Assembly: GCA_003132905.1 (NCBI GenBank)
Contig: PKZC01000340.1
Location: forward strand, 1 to 16,231
Origin: Bryobacterales bacterium
GTDB taxonomy: Bacteria; Acidobacteriota; Terriglobia; Bryobacterales; Bryobacteraceae
DNA length: 16,231 bases
Direction: 5' to 3'
Within the stretch, counting starts at the first letter, position 1. Each line of letters opens with the position of its first letter. The notes under the pieces are model-generated. The model ran no database searches and was not told the origin of the DNA. It saw only the letters and a list, made by a program, of their open reading frames with translations. Below are positions 5,479 through 13,405 of this stretch, one piece after another. The translations under genes were made by a program, and so were the position numbers.

Positions 5479-6483
5479 GTGCCCTCTCTCACCGCTCGAA
5501 CGTCTTCCGGCGGCTGCGCCTCCAAACTCAGCCCCACCATTCTCCATCAAGTCCTCGGACGCATCCCGCGCTTTTCGAACGAAAATGTTTTAGTCGGGTT
5601 TGACACCTCCGATGACGCGGGCGTCTACAAGCTTTCGCCGGAGATGGCTTTGGTCCAAACCGTCGATTTCTTTTCGCCCATCGTTGACGATCCCTACACA
5701 TTCGGAGCCATCGCGGCCGCGAATGCTTTGAGCGACGTTTACGCCATGGGCGGCAAGCCAATCTCGGCGCTTTCAGTCCTCGCGTGGCCGGCCAAAGCCG
5801 ATCTGGATGAGCTGGCCGAAATGCTGAAGGGCGGGGCAGAGAAGATTCAAGAAGCTGATTGCGCTCTGCTGGGCGGGCACAGCGTCGCGGACAACGAAGT
5901 GAAGTTCGGATATGCCGTGACGGGGTTGATTCACCCGGACGCCATAAAAACGAACGCGGGCGCGCGGCCGGGTGACGCGTTGATCTTCACCAAGCGCATC
6001 GGCACTGGCGTGATCTCGACGGCTTTGAAGCAGGGAATCGCGAAAGAGTCGGACGTGAATGCGGCCATCCAATCCATGTTCAAGCTGAATCGTCAAGCCT
6101 GCAAGGCGATGCTTGAGTTCACGGTGCATGGATGCACCGACGTAACGGGCTTCGGGCTGATCGGCCACGCGCGCGAGATGGCGCTGGCAAGCAAGGTGAC
6201 GCTTGAGATTGAATCCCGCGCGATTCAATTCCTGCCTGGAGCAGTGGAATACGCTCGGTTAGGAGCCATCCCGGGCGGCCTCAAAAACAATCGCGAGTTC
6301 GCATCGTCCTGCGTGGAGGGAACGGCGGAGTTCGAAGAACTGCTGTACGATCCGCAGACCTCGGGTGGGCTGCTCATTGCGTTGCCGGAGCATGATGCGG
6401 CGTTACTGGAAAAGAAAATGCCCGACGCTTATCGCATCGGGCAGGTGACGGAGCCGAAGACCAAGCCCATTCGCTTGCTCTAG
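5479..6483 (+). CDS. selD: selenide, water dikinase (selenophosphate synthetase)
   Basis: Makes selenophosphate from selenide and ATP, the selenium donor for selenocysteine and selenouridine. The product has 334 residues, near the 347 of E. coli. The glycine-rich active-site loop SGGCASKLSP (10-19) keeps the catalytic Cys13 and Lys16, matching Cys17 and Lys20 of E. coli; the second loop Cys is Ser. FDTSDDAGVY (41-50), Asp63 in VDFFSP, NALSDVYAMGGKP (82-94), LGGHS (131-135), CTDVTGFGLIGHA and DPQTSGGLL follow in the usual order. The start is GTG 5479, the only choice because TAA 5473-5475 is in frame just upstream. From LT to the Cys the spacing equals E. coli, so nothing essential is missing. 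No ribosome site is seen. The selA, selB or ybbB partners are not in the window. Confidence 0.93.
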   Translation: MPSLTARTSSGGCASKLSPTILHQVLGRIPRFSNENVLVGFDTSDDAGVYKLSPEMALVQTVDFFSPIVDDPYTFGAIAAANALSDVYAMGGKPISALSVLAWPAKADLDELAEMLKGGAEKIQEADCALLGGHSVADNEVKFGYAVTGLIHPDAIKTNAGARPGDALIFTKRIGTGVISTALKQGIAKESDVNAAIQSMFKLNRQACKAMLEFTVHGCTDVTGFGLIGHAREMALASKVTLEIESRAIQFLPGAVEYARLGAIPGGLKNNREFASSCVEGTAEFEELLYDPQTSGGLLIALPEHDAALLEKKMPDAYRIGQVTEPKTKPIRLL

Positions 6484-6488
6484 CCGGT

Positions 6489-7337
6489 TTACTTGGAGTC
6501 TTCGGCGGTGATGCCACCCTGTGCGGCGGCGGCGGCCGCTTTCTGAGCCTTCATCTTCTTGGTGTCGAGCGCCTTCTGAACCCACTTGTCGGCGGTGTCC
6601 GTGTCGGCCTTGTACTGTTCGGGCGTATCGTCCAGATCCGCCTTCTCGCGGATCAGCAAGTTCATGTAGGCCATGGCATCGTCGTAATTAGGATCGATGT
6701 TCAGCGCCTTTTGCAGATTCTTCATGCCATCGTCGATGAGGGCGCCGTACTGGGTCTGCAGATCGGCCTTCACCTTCTTGTCCTTCAGCGGACCAGGCTC
6801 TTCGGACTTCATTCCCAGGTCCTGCCGCGCCCTCTGCCAGGCGGCGTACCACTTTATCCAATCAATGACCGCCAAGCTGTAAAAGCCTTCCTTGTTTTGG
6901 GGATCGGCCGCGATCAGTTTGAGGTCCCATTCCTTGGATTCATCCAGCTTCTTGATTTTCTGGTCGAGGTCCGGCATGCCTTGTGCCTGCTGGTAGCTCA
7001 ACGACGCCAGCGAAGCCAGGGCGGTGGTATCCGACGGGTTCTTTTCCAGAACCTTCTGGAACTCCTCTTTGGCTTCCTTGGCGAGCTGTACGTTCTCGGG
7101 TGACTCGGCGCCGGGAATGTACTGGCTCATATACGCGGTGGCCAGGTACAAACGGGGCATCGTGTTGTCGGGGTCCAGCTGGACCGCGTTCTTGAAATAA
7201 TCCACGGCTTCGGTGTAGTGCGCGCCTTTGTAGGCCTGCACGCCGTGGTTGAGGGCATCGCGCGACCTGAGTTTATCGCAGCCCGTCGCAAAGAGAACCA
7301 GCAATCCGATTCCCGCTACCAATATTGTGCTCTTCAT
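6489..7337 (-). CDS. TPR-repeat lipoprotein at the end of the ton operon
   Basis: A 282-residue protein with a lipoprotein-type leader ending LLVLFATGC (Cys20 predicted lipidated), so it is probably anchored in a periplasmic membrane face. TPR-like helix pairs occur at about 28-58 (ALNHGVQAYKGAHYTEAVDY), 83-117, 136-165 and 205-235 (KNLQKALNIDPNYDDAMAYM). An Ala/Lys-rich tail ends the protein. It is last in the minus-strand series after tonB-exbB-exbD-exbD, 53 bases from exbD. That suggests a periplasmic adaptor or complex-assembly role, which is inferred. A spaced AAGG precedes the ATG. It converges with selD with only five bases between the two stop codons and no visible terminator. Confidence 0.85.
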   Translation of the reverse strand: MKSTILVAGIGLLVLFATGCDKLRSRDALNHGVQAYKGAHYTEAVDYFKNAVQLDPDNTMPRLYLATAYMSQYIPGAESPENVQLAKEAKEEFQKVLEKNPSDTTALASLASLSYQQAQGMPDLDQKIKKLDESKEWDLKLIAADPQNKEGFYSLAVIDWIKWYAAWQRARQDLGMKSEEPGPLKDKKVKADLQTQYGALIDDGMKNLQKALNIDPNYDDAMAYMNLLIREKADLDDTPEQYKADTDTADKWVQKALDTKKMKAQKAAAAAAQGGITAEDSK

Positions 7338-7362
7338 GACCTTAACCTTGGACAGTCCGAAT

Positions 7363-7384
7363 TCTGAATTCTGGCTTCTGGATT
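7363..7384. repeat. solo copy of the GAATTC-type repeat inside the ton operon
   Basis: These 22 bases match bases 5442-5463 of the right inverted repeat at 20 of 22 positions. An extra GAATTC lies directly upstream at 7359-7364. The copy sits in the short gap between the second exbD stop (7391) and the TPR gene start (7337), with no four-helix-bundle gene beside it. It shows that the repeat family is dispersed and can exist alone. Confidence 0.65.
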
Positions 7385-7390
7385 TCAGTT

Positions 7391-7819
7391 TTAGTTTCCC
7401 GCTTCCAGCTTGGGGGTCATCAGACCAACTTTGTCGATCTGCGCACCCTTGGCGATGTCAATCGCGCGAGCCACGGTCTGATACTCCAGATCGGGATCGC
7501 CCTTCACGAAGACCACCCGCTCGGCGCGAGTTTTGAAAATCTGCTCGAGCCGCGGACCCAGTTTGTCCATGTCGGTGTCTTCGTTATTAATGTGCATGCT
7601 TTTATCTTTGTCGATGACAATCACCACCGTACGATCCTGATCGGGAGGAGGCTGGTTTTTCTTGTCCGGGGGTTCCGGCGCCAACGCTTCCAATCCATGC
7701 GGTGTGAGAGGAGTGATGACCATGAAAATGATCAGCAGCACCAGCAGGATGTCGATCATCGGCGTCATGTTGATGTCGCATCGTGGCCCGCCGCCCTTAC
7801 CACCTACTGCCATTGCCAT
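7391..7819 (-). CDS. exbD: ExbD/TolR-family proton-channel subunit, second copy
   Basis: A 142-residue biopolymer-transport protein with one N-terminal membrane helix. CDINMTPMIDILLVLLIIFM (14-33) carries the essential membrane aspartate, Asp23. A periplasmic domain follows, with VVIVIDKDKSMHIN and RVVFVKGDPDLEYQTVARAI. With ExbB it converts the proton gradient into movement of TonB. A Pro/Asp-rich stretch (about 48-62) links the helix to the periplasmic domain. GAGG lies nine bases before ATG 7819. It follows the other exbD by 48 bases. Two non-identical ExbD copies in one operon may form mixed complexes. Confidence 0.93.
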   Translation of the reverse strand: MAMAVGGKGGGPRCDINMTPMIDILLVLLIIFMVITPLTPHGLEALAPEPPDKKNQPPPDQDRTVVIVIDKDKSMHINNEDTDMDKLGPRLEQIFKTRAERVVFVKGDPDLEYQTVARAIDIAKGAQIDKVGLMTPKLEAGN

Positions 7820-7867
7820 AATTCGTTACCTCGTTCTTTTCTTAAATCTTGCTAAACAGGTTAAGTC

Positions 7868-8332
7868 TTACTTCGCTGCTGCGTCGGCCGCCGCCTGCTG
7901 TGGCGTCTTGTTCTCGTGTGGCTCTTCCGTGATGAGTCCTATTTCGTTCACTCCGGCCGCCCGCAGGTTATCGACGACATCCTCCACGATGGAATACCTG
8001 GCGCGGGCATCGCCAACGATATACACCGTCTTGTCGACTCGGTTGGTAAGCAGATCGCGAACTCTTTCAGGAAGTTGATCCGGCCCCGAGAGTCTCACAT
8101 TGCCAGGGCTCAAGAACACGCGTCCGTCGCGAGTGATCGAAATCAGGATTGCATCTTCCTTGTCGGCGGCCTGCATGGTAACGGGATTCTTGGTCTTTAC
8201 CTTATCCACGCTCTGACCTTTGGTGAGCATGGGGGTAATGACCATGAAGATGATGAGCAGCACCAGCATAACGTCCACCATGGGCGTCACGTTGATGTCG
8301 GCCACGGGCGGGGCAGCTTTTTTCTTTTCCAT
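7868..8332 (-). CDS. exbD: ExbD/TolR-family proton-channel subunit, first copy
   Basis: A 154-residue ExbD with a basic cytoplasmic N-terminus (MEKKKAAPPVAD). The membrane helix NVTPMVDVMLVLLIIFMVIT (14-33) holds the channel aspartate Asp20. The periplasmic part includes DAILISITRDGRVFLS and VDKTVYIVGDARARYSIVED. The C-terminal 20 residues are Glu/Ala-rich and probably disordered. AAAGGAG is well placed before the ATG. It stands 89 bases after exbB. The early codons KKAAPP contain a 15-base word that is repeated in the upstream leader (8355-8369). Confidence 0.93.
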   Translation of the reverse strand: MEKKKAAPPVADINVTPMVDVMLVLLIIFMVITPMLTKGQSVDKVKTKNPVTMQAADKEDAILISITRDGRVFLSPGNVRLSGPDQLPERVRDLLTNRVDKTVYIVGDARARYSIVEDVVDNLRAAGVNEIGLITEEPHENKTPQQAAADAAAK

Positions 8333-8369
8333 TCCAAACTCCTTTCGGTAAAGAGGCGGGGCAGCTTTT
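8307..8369. repeat. 15-base direct repeat at the exbD start (8307-8321 and 8355-8369)
   Basis: GGCGGGGCAGCTTTT occurs twice, 48 bases apart. One copy is inside the exbD N-terminal codons and one in the leader, on either side of the ribosome site. A perfect ten-base palindrome TCATTAATGA (8369-8378) abuts the leader copy. It is either a small slippage duplication or a leader feature; its function is unknown. Confidence 0.5.
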
Positions 8370-8421
8370 CATTAATGAGGCCACGCCCCTTCCGACTTCA
8401 ACTCGCAGTCACTGCTAAAAA

Positions 8422-9159
8422 CTACTTCGCCGCGGTCGTCGCACGTCCGATGCGCTTCAGGAAATAGTCCAGAAGCTCGGAGCTGGAGTTACCCATCTCC
8501 ACGTCAAATGCGTCGATGCGGTTGGTGAAGTAGTTGAACGCCCACACCGCGGGGACAGCCACGAACAGACCGATGGCCGTGGTGACCAAGGCTTCCGAAA
8601 TACCGCCGGCGACTGCACCCAGACCGGTCGCCTTTTGTGTGGCGATGCCCTGGAACGCGTGAATGATGCCGACCACAGTGCCGAACAAGCCCACGAAGGG
8701 AGCGGTCGATCCGATGGTCGCCAAGCCGCTGACGCCACGCTTCAGTTCGGCGTGCACGATTGCTTCCGAGCGCTCCAGCGCGCGTTTGGAGGCTTCGATC
8801 TCTTCGCCTGAGATTTCCGAGCTCAACTGATGCGCCCGGAATTCCTGTAAGCCAGCCACGACAACCTTGGCCAAATGGCTCTTGTTGTAACGGTCGGCGA
8901 TCTTGATGGCTTCGTCCAGTTTGCCTTCGCGCAAGGCTCCCGCCACTGCTGGCGCGAACTGGCGCGACTGTTTGCGGGCGCCATTATAGGCGATCGCGCG
9001 ATCGATCATTACACCAATCGACCAGGCAGACATGAAGAACAGCAGGATGACCACGAGCTTGGCTGCCCATCCCATGTTTTCCCACATCCCGCGCACGTCG
9101 AAAGAAGTAGCCTGGTCCTGCAAAAGCATGAACGACCAAACTTGTAATTGTAGAAACAT
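8422..9159 (-). CDS. exbB: ExbB/TolQ-family proton-channel subunit
   Basis: A 245-residue MotA/TolQ/ExbB proton-channel protein of the inner membrane with three helices at about 33-53, 148-172 and 188-210. The conserved [20 protein letters not shown] (147-166) and [20 protein letters not shown] (186-205) line the channel. The loop between the first two helices is cytoplasmic, as usual. The start at 9159 is supported by a GCAGGAG ribosome site eight bases upstream; Met11 is a less likely alternative. It sits 30 bases after tonB and heads the exbB-exbD-exbD set that energises TonB. Confidence 0.94.
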   Translation of the reverse strand: MFLQLQVWSFMLLQDQATSFDVRGMWENMGWAAKLVVILLFFMSAWSIGVMIDRAIAYNGARKQSRQFAPAVAGALREGKLDEAIKIADRYNKSHLAKVVVAGLQEFRAHQLSSEISGEEIEASKRALERSEAIVHAELKRGVSGLATIGSTAPFVGLFGTVVGIIHAFQGIATQKATGLGAVAGGISEALVTTAIGLFVAVPAVWAFNYFTNRIDAFDVEMGNSSSELLDYFLKRIGRATTAAK

Positions 9160-9189
9160 CTGATTCTCCTGCGAGTTGAATTTAAACTT

Positions 9190-9939
9190 CTATTGGCTCA
9201 ACGTAAAATTGACTTCAATCGTTGTGACGACTTCCACCGGGTCTCCATTGAGGAGCGTCGGTTTGTACTGCCATTGCGAAACAGCCTGTTTAGCTGCTTC
9301 CACCAGCAACGGATGGCCGCTCACCAATTGCAGATTCTGAATCGTGCCGTCCTTGCCGATAATGGCGGTGAAACGGACGACACCTTGGATGCGGGCTTGC
9401 TTGGCCAGCGGCGGATACAACGGGGTTACCTTGCGGATCAGGTTGGCTTGTTGCACGTTGCCACCGACACGGATTCGCGACGGGGTGGCCTTCTTCTCCT
9501 CTTTTACTGGAGGCGGAGGAGGGGCCGCATTGCCGATCGCTCCGAGGACGCCGCCTAAGACGCCACCAGGCGCGCCGCCGGGAACTCCACCAACCACTCC
9601 GCCCACCACGCCCGAACTGGACGGGGGAGGCAGTTCCTCTTCCTTGATGTTGGCAATCTCTTTGGGAATGGTTTTCGGCGCCATCAGCTTGCCGGCGTCA
9701 AACTGGCGGGGAATGATCTTCACTATCTTGGGTGGCGCTGGGGGCGGCGGAGGAGGCGGCGGAGGTGGAGGCGGCGGAGCTACTAAGAAGCTGGTTAGCT
9801 GAGCTCGCGGTAGCGTGTCCGTGTAAATCAGCGGGATCAGAATCGCGAGTACGATCACCAGCATCTGCCCCGCGAACGATAGGAACACCGACCACGACTT
9901 ATTCGTTTTCGCGGTGCTTACAAAACTTTGCTCAAACAT
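9190..9939 (-). CDS. tonB: TonB-type energy transducer with Pro-run and Gly-rich linker
   Basis: A 249-residue periplasm-spanning transducer. The membrane anchor is at about 17-39. A run of 13 prolines (55-67) and the charged segment KIVKIIPRQF follow. Then come a repetitive glycine-rich linker made of GGV-like units (about 110-136), a second Pro run (140-144) and the TonB C-terminal domain. That domain contains VTPLYPPLAKQARIQGVVRF (171-190), KDGTIQNLQLVSGHPLL and TTIEVNFTL. It couples inner-membrane energy from ExbB/ExbD to outer-membrane receptors. GAGGTGAGG precedes the ATG. The Gly-rich linker is not typical of E. coli TonB. No receptor gene is present in the window, so the substrate cannot be deduced. 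Confidence 0.93.
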   Translation of the reverse strand: MFEQSFVSTAKTNKSWSVFLSFAGQMLVIVLAILIPLIYTDTLPRAQLTSFLVAPPPPPPPPPPPPPAPPKIVKIIPRQFDAGKLMAPKTIPKEIANIKEEELPPPSSSGVVGGVVGGVPGGAPGGVLGGVLGAIGNAAPPPPPVKEEKKATPSRIRVGGNVQQANLIRKVTPLYPPLAKQARIQGVVRFTAIIGKDGTIQNLQLVSGHPLLVEAAKQAVSQWQYKPTLLNGDPVEVVTTIEVNFTLSQ

Positions 9940-9967
9940 GCCTCACCTCGTCCCCAAAGTCACATTC

Positions 9968-9981
9968 TCTGCATGTGCAGA
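9968..9981. promoter_or_regulatory. perfect inverted repeat upstream of tonB
   Basis: TCTGCA-TG-TGCAGA is a dyad with a two-base centre. It sits 29-42 bases upstream of the tonB ATG, in the 66-base gap after secF, and could be an operator for the ton genes. No convincing -35/-10 pair is seen beside it, and it does not match a Fur box well. Confidence 0.3.
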
Positions 9982-10005
9982 AATCATCATACAAACTCTT
10001 GCCGC

Positions 10006-11259
10006 CTATTTCACCTTGGCGGCGCCTCGTCCCGAGCGATCCTTAGGCGCACCGGACGATTTCGACGTCGCGGCCACCGGAGCCACTGGTTCCTTACGAG
10101 GGGCCACTCCCCTCGCGCTCCGCTTCCGTCCCTCCAGGAAATTATGCCAGAAGATCAGGATCGGACTAGCAACGAAAACCGACGAATAAGTACCAACGAT
10201 GATGCCGCAAGTTAGCGCAAAAGCAAAACCGTTTAGTACTTGACCCCCGAAGAAGAGCAGGGCTAGAGCGGTTAGTAATGTCAGTCCCGAGGTCAGCACG
10301 GTGCGGCTCAGGGTCTGGTTTACGCTCTTGTTGATCAGGGGCTCTAATTCTTCGCGGCGCAGAATTTTGAGATTCTCACGAATACGGTCGAAGGTCACGA
10401 TGGTATCGTTCATCGAGTAACCGACCAGTGTAAGTAACGCCGCCACTACCGTGAGTGTGATCTCTTTATTAAACAGCGAAAATAGCCCTATGGTAATGAT
10501 CGTGTCGTGAAACACCGCGATCACCGCGGCCGCGCCGTAAATCCATTCGAAGCGGAACCCTATGTAAACCAGCATTGCACCCAAGGCGTAAAGGACAGTG
10601 AGAACGGTCTTGCGTTGCAACTCCGCGCCGATCTTAGGCCCTACGGTTTCCGTGCCTACTACGGCCACCGAGTCCGGGTAAGTCTGCGCCTTCAGTACGG
10701 TGAGGACCTGCGGTGTGACTCCTGGTACTGAACCGAGTTCGTCCAGATTCTTGATCAGCCCGGAATGCTGCTTCCGGTAGTCCATAATATTGGACGCCAG
10801 AGTTTGCAGTTGCTGTTCCGACATGGGGACGCTGGCAGCGGCCAACGCATCGCGCACATGATCGGCCAGCCCGGCGGCGCCGCTGGAGTTGATGTTGTAT
10901 TTGCCGTTTCCAGGAACCCCAAACGCCGCATCCAGGCTGTCGATCACCTTCTGGCGCGAAGCCTGAAGGGCGGCATCCTGGTTCTGCGCATCAATGCCGA
11001 TGATGTCCTCTTGCCGGCCGGAAACTTCCTGTACGTCGACGGGAAGCTTGGCGGAAAGCGCGGCGCGGACCTTGTCCACCGGCGGGCGATTTGCAAAACT
11101 GACCGTGATCAGCGCCCCACCTCGGAAGTCGATGCCGTAGCGGGGGCCACCCTTGATAGCCAAGCTGATAAGGCCGGCTGCCGTGAGGACGAGGGAGAGG
11201 TTGATGAAAAACCACTTCTTGCCGAGAAAGTCGAAGTCTGAGTGCTTAAAAAATTCCAT
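10006..11259 (-). CDS. secF: protein translocase subunit SecF, with long periplasmic insert
   Basis: SecF assists protein export through SecYEG using the proton gradient. Its signatures are YGIDFRGGALITVSF (41-55), VGPKIGAELQ (206-215), FRFEW (235-239), HDTI and GYSMNDTIVTFDRIRENLKI (280-299). Six membrane helices are visible (about 17-36, then five between 217 and 372). At 417 residues it is about 90 longer than E. coli SecF. The excess lies at about 115-200 and includes a helix-hairpin-helix-like stretch (IMDYRKQHSGLIKNLDELGS, then VPGVTPQVL). A basic tail (377-417) adds the rest. The insert falls in the first periplasmic domain. No strong ribosome site is seen. It is separated from secD by an unusually long 109 bases. 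Confidence 0.95.
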   Translation of the reverse strand: MEFFKHSDFDFLGKKWFFINLSLVLTAAGLISLAIKGGPRYGIDFRGGALITVSFANRPPVDKVRAALSAKLPVDVQEVSGRQEDIIGIDAQNQDAALQASRQKVIDSLDAAFGVPGNGKYNINSSGAAGLADHVRDALAAASVPMSEQQLQTLASNIMDYRKQHSGLIKNLDELGSVPGVTPQVLTVLKAQTYPDSVAVVGTETVGPKIGAELQRKTVLTVLYALGAMLVYIGFRFEWIYGAAAVIAVFHDTIITIGLFSLFNKEITLTVVAALLTLVGYSMNDTIVTFDRIRENLKILRREELEPLINKSVNQTLSRTVLTSGLTLLTALALLFFGGQVLNGFAFALTCGIIVGTYSSVFVASPILIFWHNFLEGRKRSARGVAPRKEPVAPVAATSKSSGAPKDRSGRGAAKVK

Positions 11260-11368
11260 GTCACCAGTCGCAGCGCCAGCATCCGATAAAGTTAGACACC
11301 AGCTTGAGGGAAACAGTTCCCGTCTGTAAAAAATCTTCTAAATGTTCATCTCAAATACCGGGGCCCTG
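11260..11368 (-). other. 109-base secD-secF spacer with small hairpin at 11308-11321
   Basis: secD and secF are normally adjacent or overlapping. Here the spacer contains GGGAA-ACAG-TTCCC (11308-11321), a five-base-pair stem. On the coding strand a six-base T run lies just upstream of the hairpin, so it is not arranged as a terminator for secD. No open reading frame fits. Its function is unknown; a leader or processing site for secF is possible. Confidence 0.4.
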
Positions 11369-12985
11369 TCATATACTGAGGGCCGCTATCTGCCGCTTGC
11401 CGGACAGTTCGGCGTCAAAAATGGTCCTGGATACAAAAACGGCTGTAAACAGGTTCGCGACCAAGCCGATCACCAGGGTAACTGCAAAACCCTTTACAGG
11501 ACCGGTCCCGAAGATGAACAGAAACGCACACGATACCACGGTGGTAACGTGCGTGTCGATAATGGTCAGGAAGGCCTTGGAAAAACCCGCGTCGACGGCG
11601 GCCACCACGGCCTTGCCGGCCCGCAGCTCTTCCCGAATACGCTCAAAGATCAGAACATTGCTATCCACGGCCATACCGATGGTAAGAATGATGCCCGCGA
11701 TGCCGGGCAGGGTCAGAGTGGCGTCGAAATACGCCAGCGCTGCAATCAAAATGACGGCGTTGAGAATGAGTGCCAGGGTCGCATTGATCCCCGAGCGCTT
11801 GTAATAGACCAGCATGAACAGAACTACCACCACCACGCCGGCAATGCCAGCAGCGAAACCATCCCGGATGGAATCGGCACCGAGCGACGGACCCACGGTC
11901 CGCTCTTCTTCAATGGTGAGCGCGGCTGGAAGCGATCCAGCGCGCAGGTTCAACGCCAGGTCGGCGGCCTGCTCCTGACTGGAGGCGCCGGTGATTCTTC
12001 CCGAATCGGTGATTTTGGACTGGATGGTAGCTACTTCGATGGCTATGCCATCCACGACGATGGCCGCCTTCTGGCCGATGTTGGCTTCCGTATAGACACC
12101 GAATTTCTTGGCGGCCTGCTGGGTGAGGACGAAATTCGTCTCCCAGCGGTTCAGTTCGCCCGCGGCGGTGCTGGCGTCCCGGATGTCGGTGCCCCGGATC
12201 TCGGGGATGCGCGCAACCAGATACCATTCCTGTTGACCGCTGACGGTGGGGGTGGGCACCAGTTTGGTGTTCAAAGGCAGAATCCCCCCTTTTTTGGAAA
12301 GCGCGTCTTGCCGGGAGGTGAACGGTCCATCCTTCACCGCGTCCCATTCCAGCTGGGCCTGGGTTTGCAGCAATTGCTTCACGTGGGCCGGATCGTCGAC
12401 GCCGGGCAACTGGATCAGCAGTTCGGCCTCCGCATCGCTGCGTCCGGTGGTCTGCACCGACGATTCAGCCAGGCCAAGAGCGTTGATCTTGCGCTCGATG
12501 GTCGCCATGGTCTGAGTGAGGGTGTCCTGCTTCATCTTGAGCGACTCACTCGGCTTCATCGTGAGTTTATAGTCGGTGGAGTTGAGCGCCGTGGCTACCC
12601 AAGCGCCGAACTGATCGTTGACGGTTTTTCGGAACTGACTGGTTTTGTCGGTAGGAACGCCTTTAACGTCGATCTCGATCTTGTCGGATTCCTCGATGCT
12701 GTTTGGGTCGTTACGGGTGATATCGCCGGACGGCGTGATGCCATCCTTCAGCAGTTCCTGCTTGAGCGCATCAATCGCACTGTCCGCGGCTGCCTTGAAG
12801 GCATCCTGGAGCTGAACCTGCATCACCAGTTGCGTGCCGCCGCTCAAATCGAGCCCCAGGTGGATGTTCTTCTTCCAGTTGGCCAGCAGCTCATCCTTGG
12901 ACTTAGGAATGCCGATCACGCCATACAGACAGACCAGGATGACGGCAATGATAATGCCGAATCGAATCTTGACATTGCTACTCAT
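11369..12985 (-). CDS. secD: protein translocase subunit SecD
   Basis: A 538-residue RND-type partner of SecF. The N-terminal helix (about 9-27) is followed by HLGLDLSGGTQLVMQVQL (42-59), the large periplasmic region (60-370, with LIQLPGVDDP at 190-199 and ERTVGPSLGADSI at 361-373) and five C-terminal helices. The proton-path motif GMAVDSNVLIFERIREE (437-453) has the key Asp441, corresponding to the functional Asp of E. coli SecD. The start ATG lies three bases after the yajC stop, so yajC and secD are coupled. The length is intermediate between short and long SecD forms. It works in the inner membrane to pull exported chains into the periplasm. Confidence 0.96.
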   Translation of the reverse strand: MSSNVKIRFGIIIAVILVCLYGVIGIPKSKDELLANWKKNIHLGLDLSGGTQLVMQVQLQDAFKAAADSAIDALKQELLKDGITPSGDITRNDPNSIEESDKIEIDVKGVPTDKTSQFRKTVNDQFGAWVATALNSTDYKLTMKPSESLKMKQDTLTQTMATIERKINALGLAESSVQTTGRSDAEAELLIQLPGVDDPAHVKQLLQTQAQLEWDAVKDGPFTSRQDALSKKGGILPLNTKLVPTPTVSGQQEWYLVARIPEIRGTDIRDASTAAGELNRWETNFVLTQQAAKKFGVYTEANIGQKAAIVVDGIAIEVATIQSKITDSGRITGASSQEQAADLALNLRAGSLPAALTIEEERTVGPSLGADSIRDGFAAGIAGVVVVVLFMLVYYKRSGINATLALILNAVILIAALAYFDATLTLPGIAGIILTIGMAVDSNVLIFERIREELRAGKAVVAAVDAGFSKAFLTIIDTHVTTVVSCAFLFIFGTGPVKGFAVTLVIGLVANLFTAVFVSRTIFDAELSGKRQIAALSI

Positions 12986-12988
12986 GGA

Positions 12989-13324
12989 TTACTTCTCAGC
13001 CTTCTTTTCTTCGGTGATCAGGCTTGCCACCCCGCTGCGGGCAATTTGGAGTTTCAAGTTGTCGGGTTTGACGCGCAGGGTCAGCGTATCATCGGGGTTC
13101 ACGCTGACGATGGTTCCGATGATCCCGCCTGTGGTAAGCACCTGGCTGCCGTTTTCAAGCGTCTTCAGCATCTGTTGTTGCTGCTTCTTTTGCCGCTGCA
13201 TTGGCATGAATACCAGCAGATAGAAGATGGCGACTAACGCCAGAGGAAGAAGCAGGCCCATCACGGGGCTACTACTTCCCGTGGCTTGTTGGAGCATCAA
13301 AAACGCAGACATTGTTATCTTCAC
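12989..13324 (-). CDS. yajC: YajC, Sec translocase accessory subunit
   Basis: A small 111-residue membrane protein with one N-terminal helix (about 19-41, MGLLLPLALVAIFYLLVFMP). The typical MPMQRQKKQQQQMLKTLENG follows (40-59), then the VLTTGGIIGTIVSVNPDDTL beta region (62-81). It associates with SecDF in the holo-translocon. The ATG at 13324 was chosen, with Met5 as an alternative; the upstream GAAG is weak. The order tgt-yajC-secD-secF is the common bacterial arrangement, and the 81-base gap from tgt is compatible with one transcript. Confidence 0.94.
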   Translation of the reverse strand: MKITMSAFLMLQQATGSSSPVMGLLLPLALVAIFYLLVFMPMQRQKKQQQQMLKTLENGSQVLTTGGIIGTIVSVNPDDTLTLRVKPDNLKLQIARSGVASLITEEKKAEK

Positions 13325-13405
13325 GGACGGCTGTTCCGTTTCCGAGTATCACACAAGCAAATCATCATTAGGAAATGAATTCAAGGAGTACAGCGGCGGA
13401 ACGAT

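Noticed and set aside
11342..13237. 631-codon open frame on the plus strand opposite secD and yajC
   Set aside because: It lies entirely antisense to secD/yajC, which have clear family motifs. It has no domain-like composition, no ribosome site and low-complexity Gly/Asp/His-rich content, as expected from a high-GC shadow frame.
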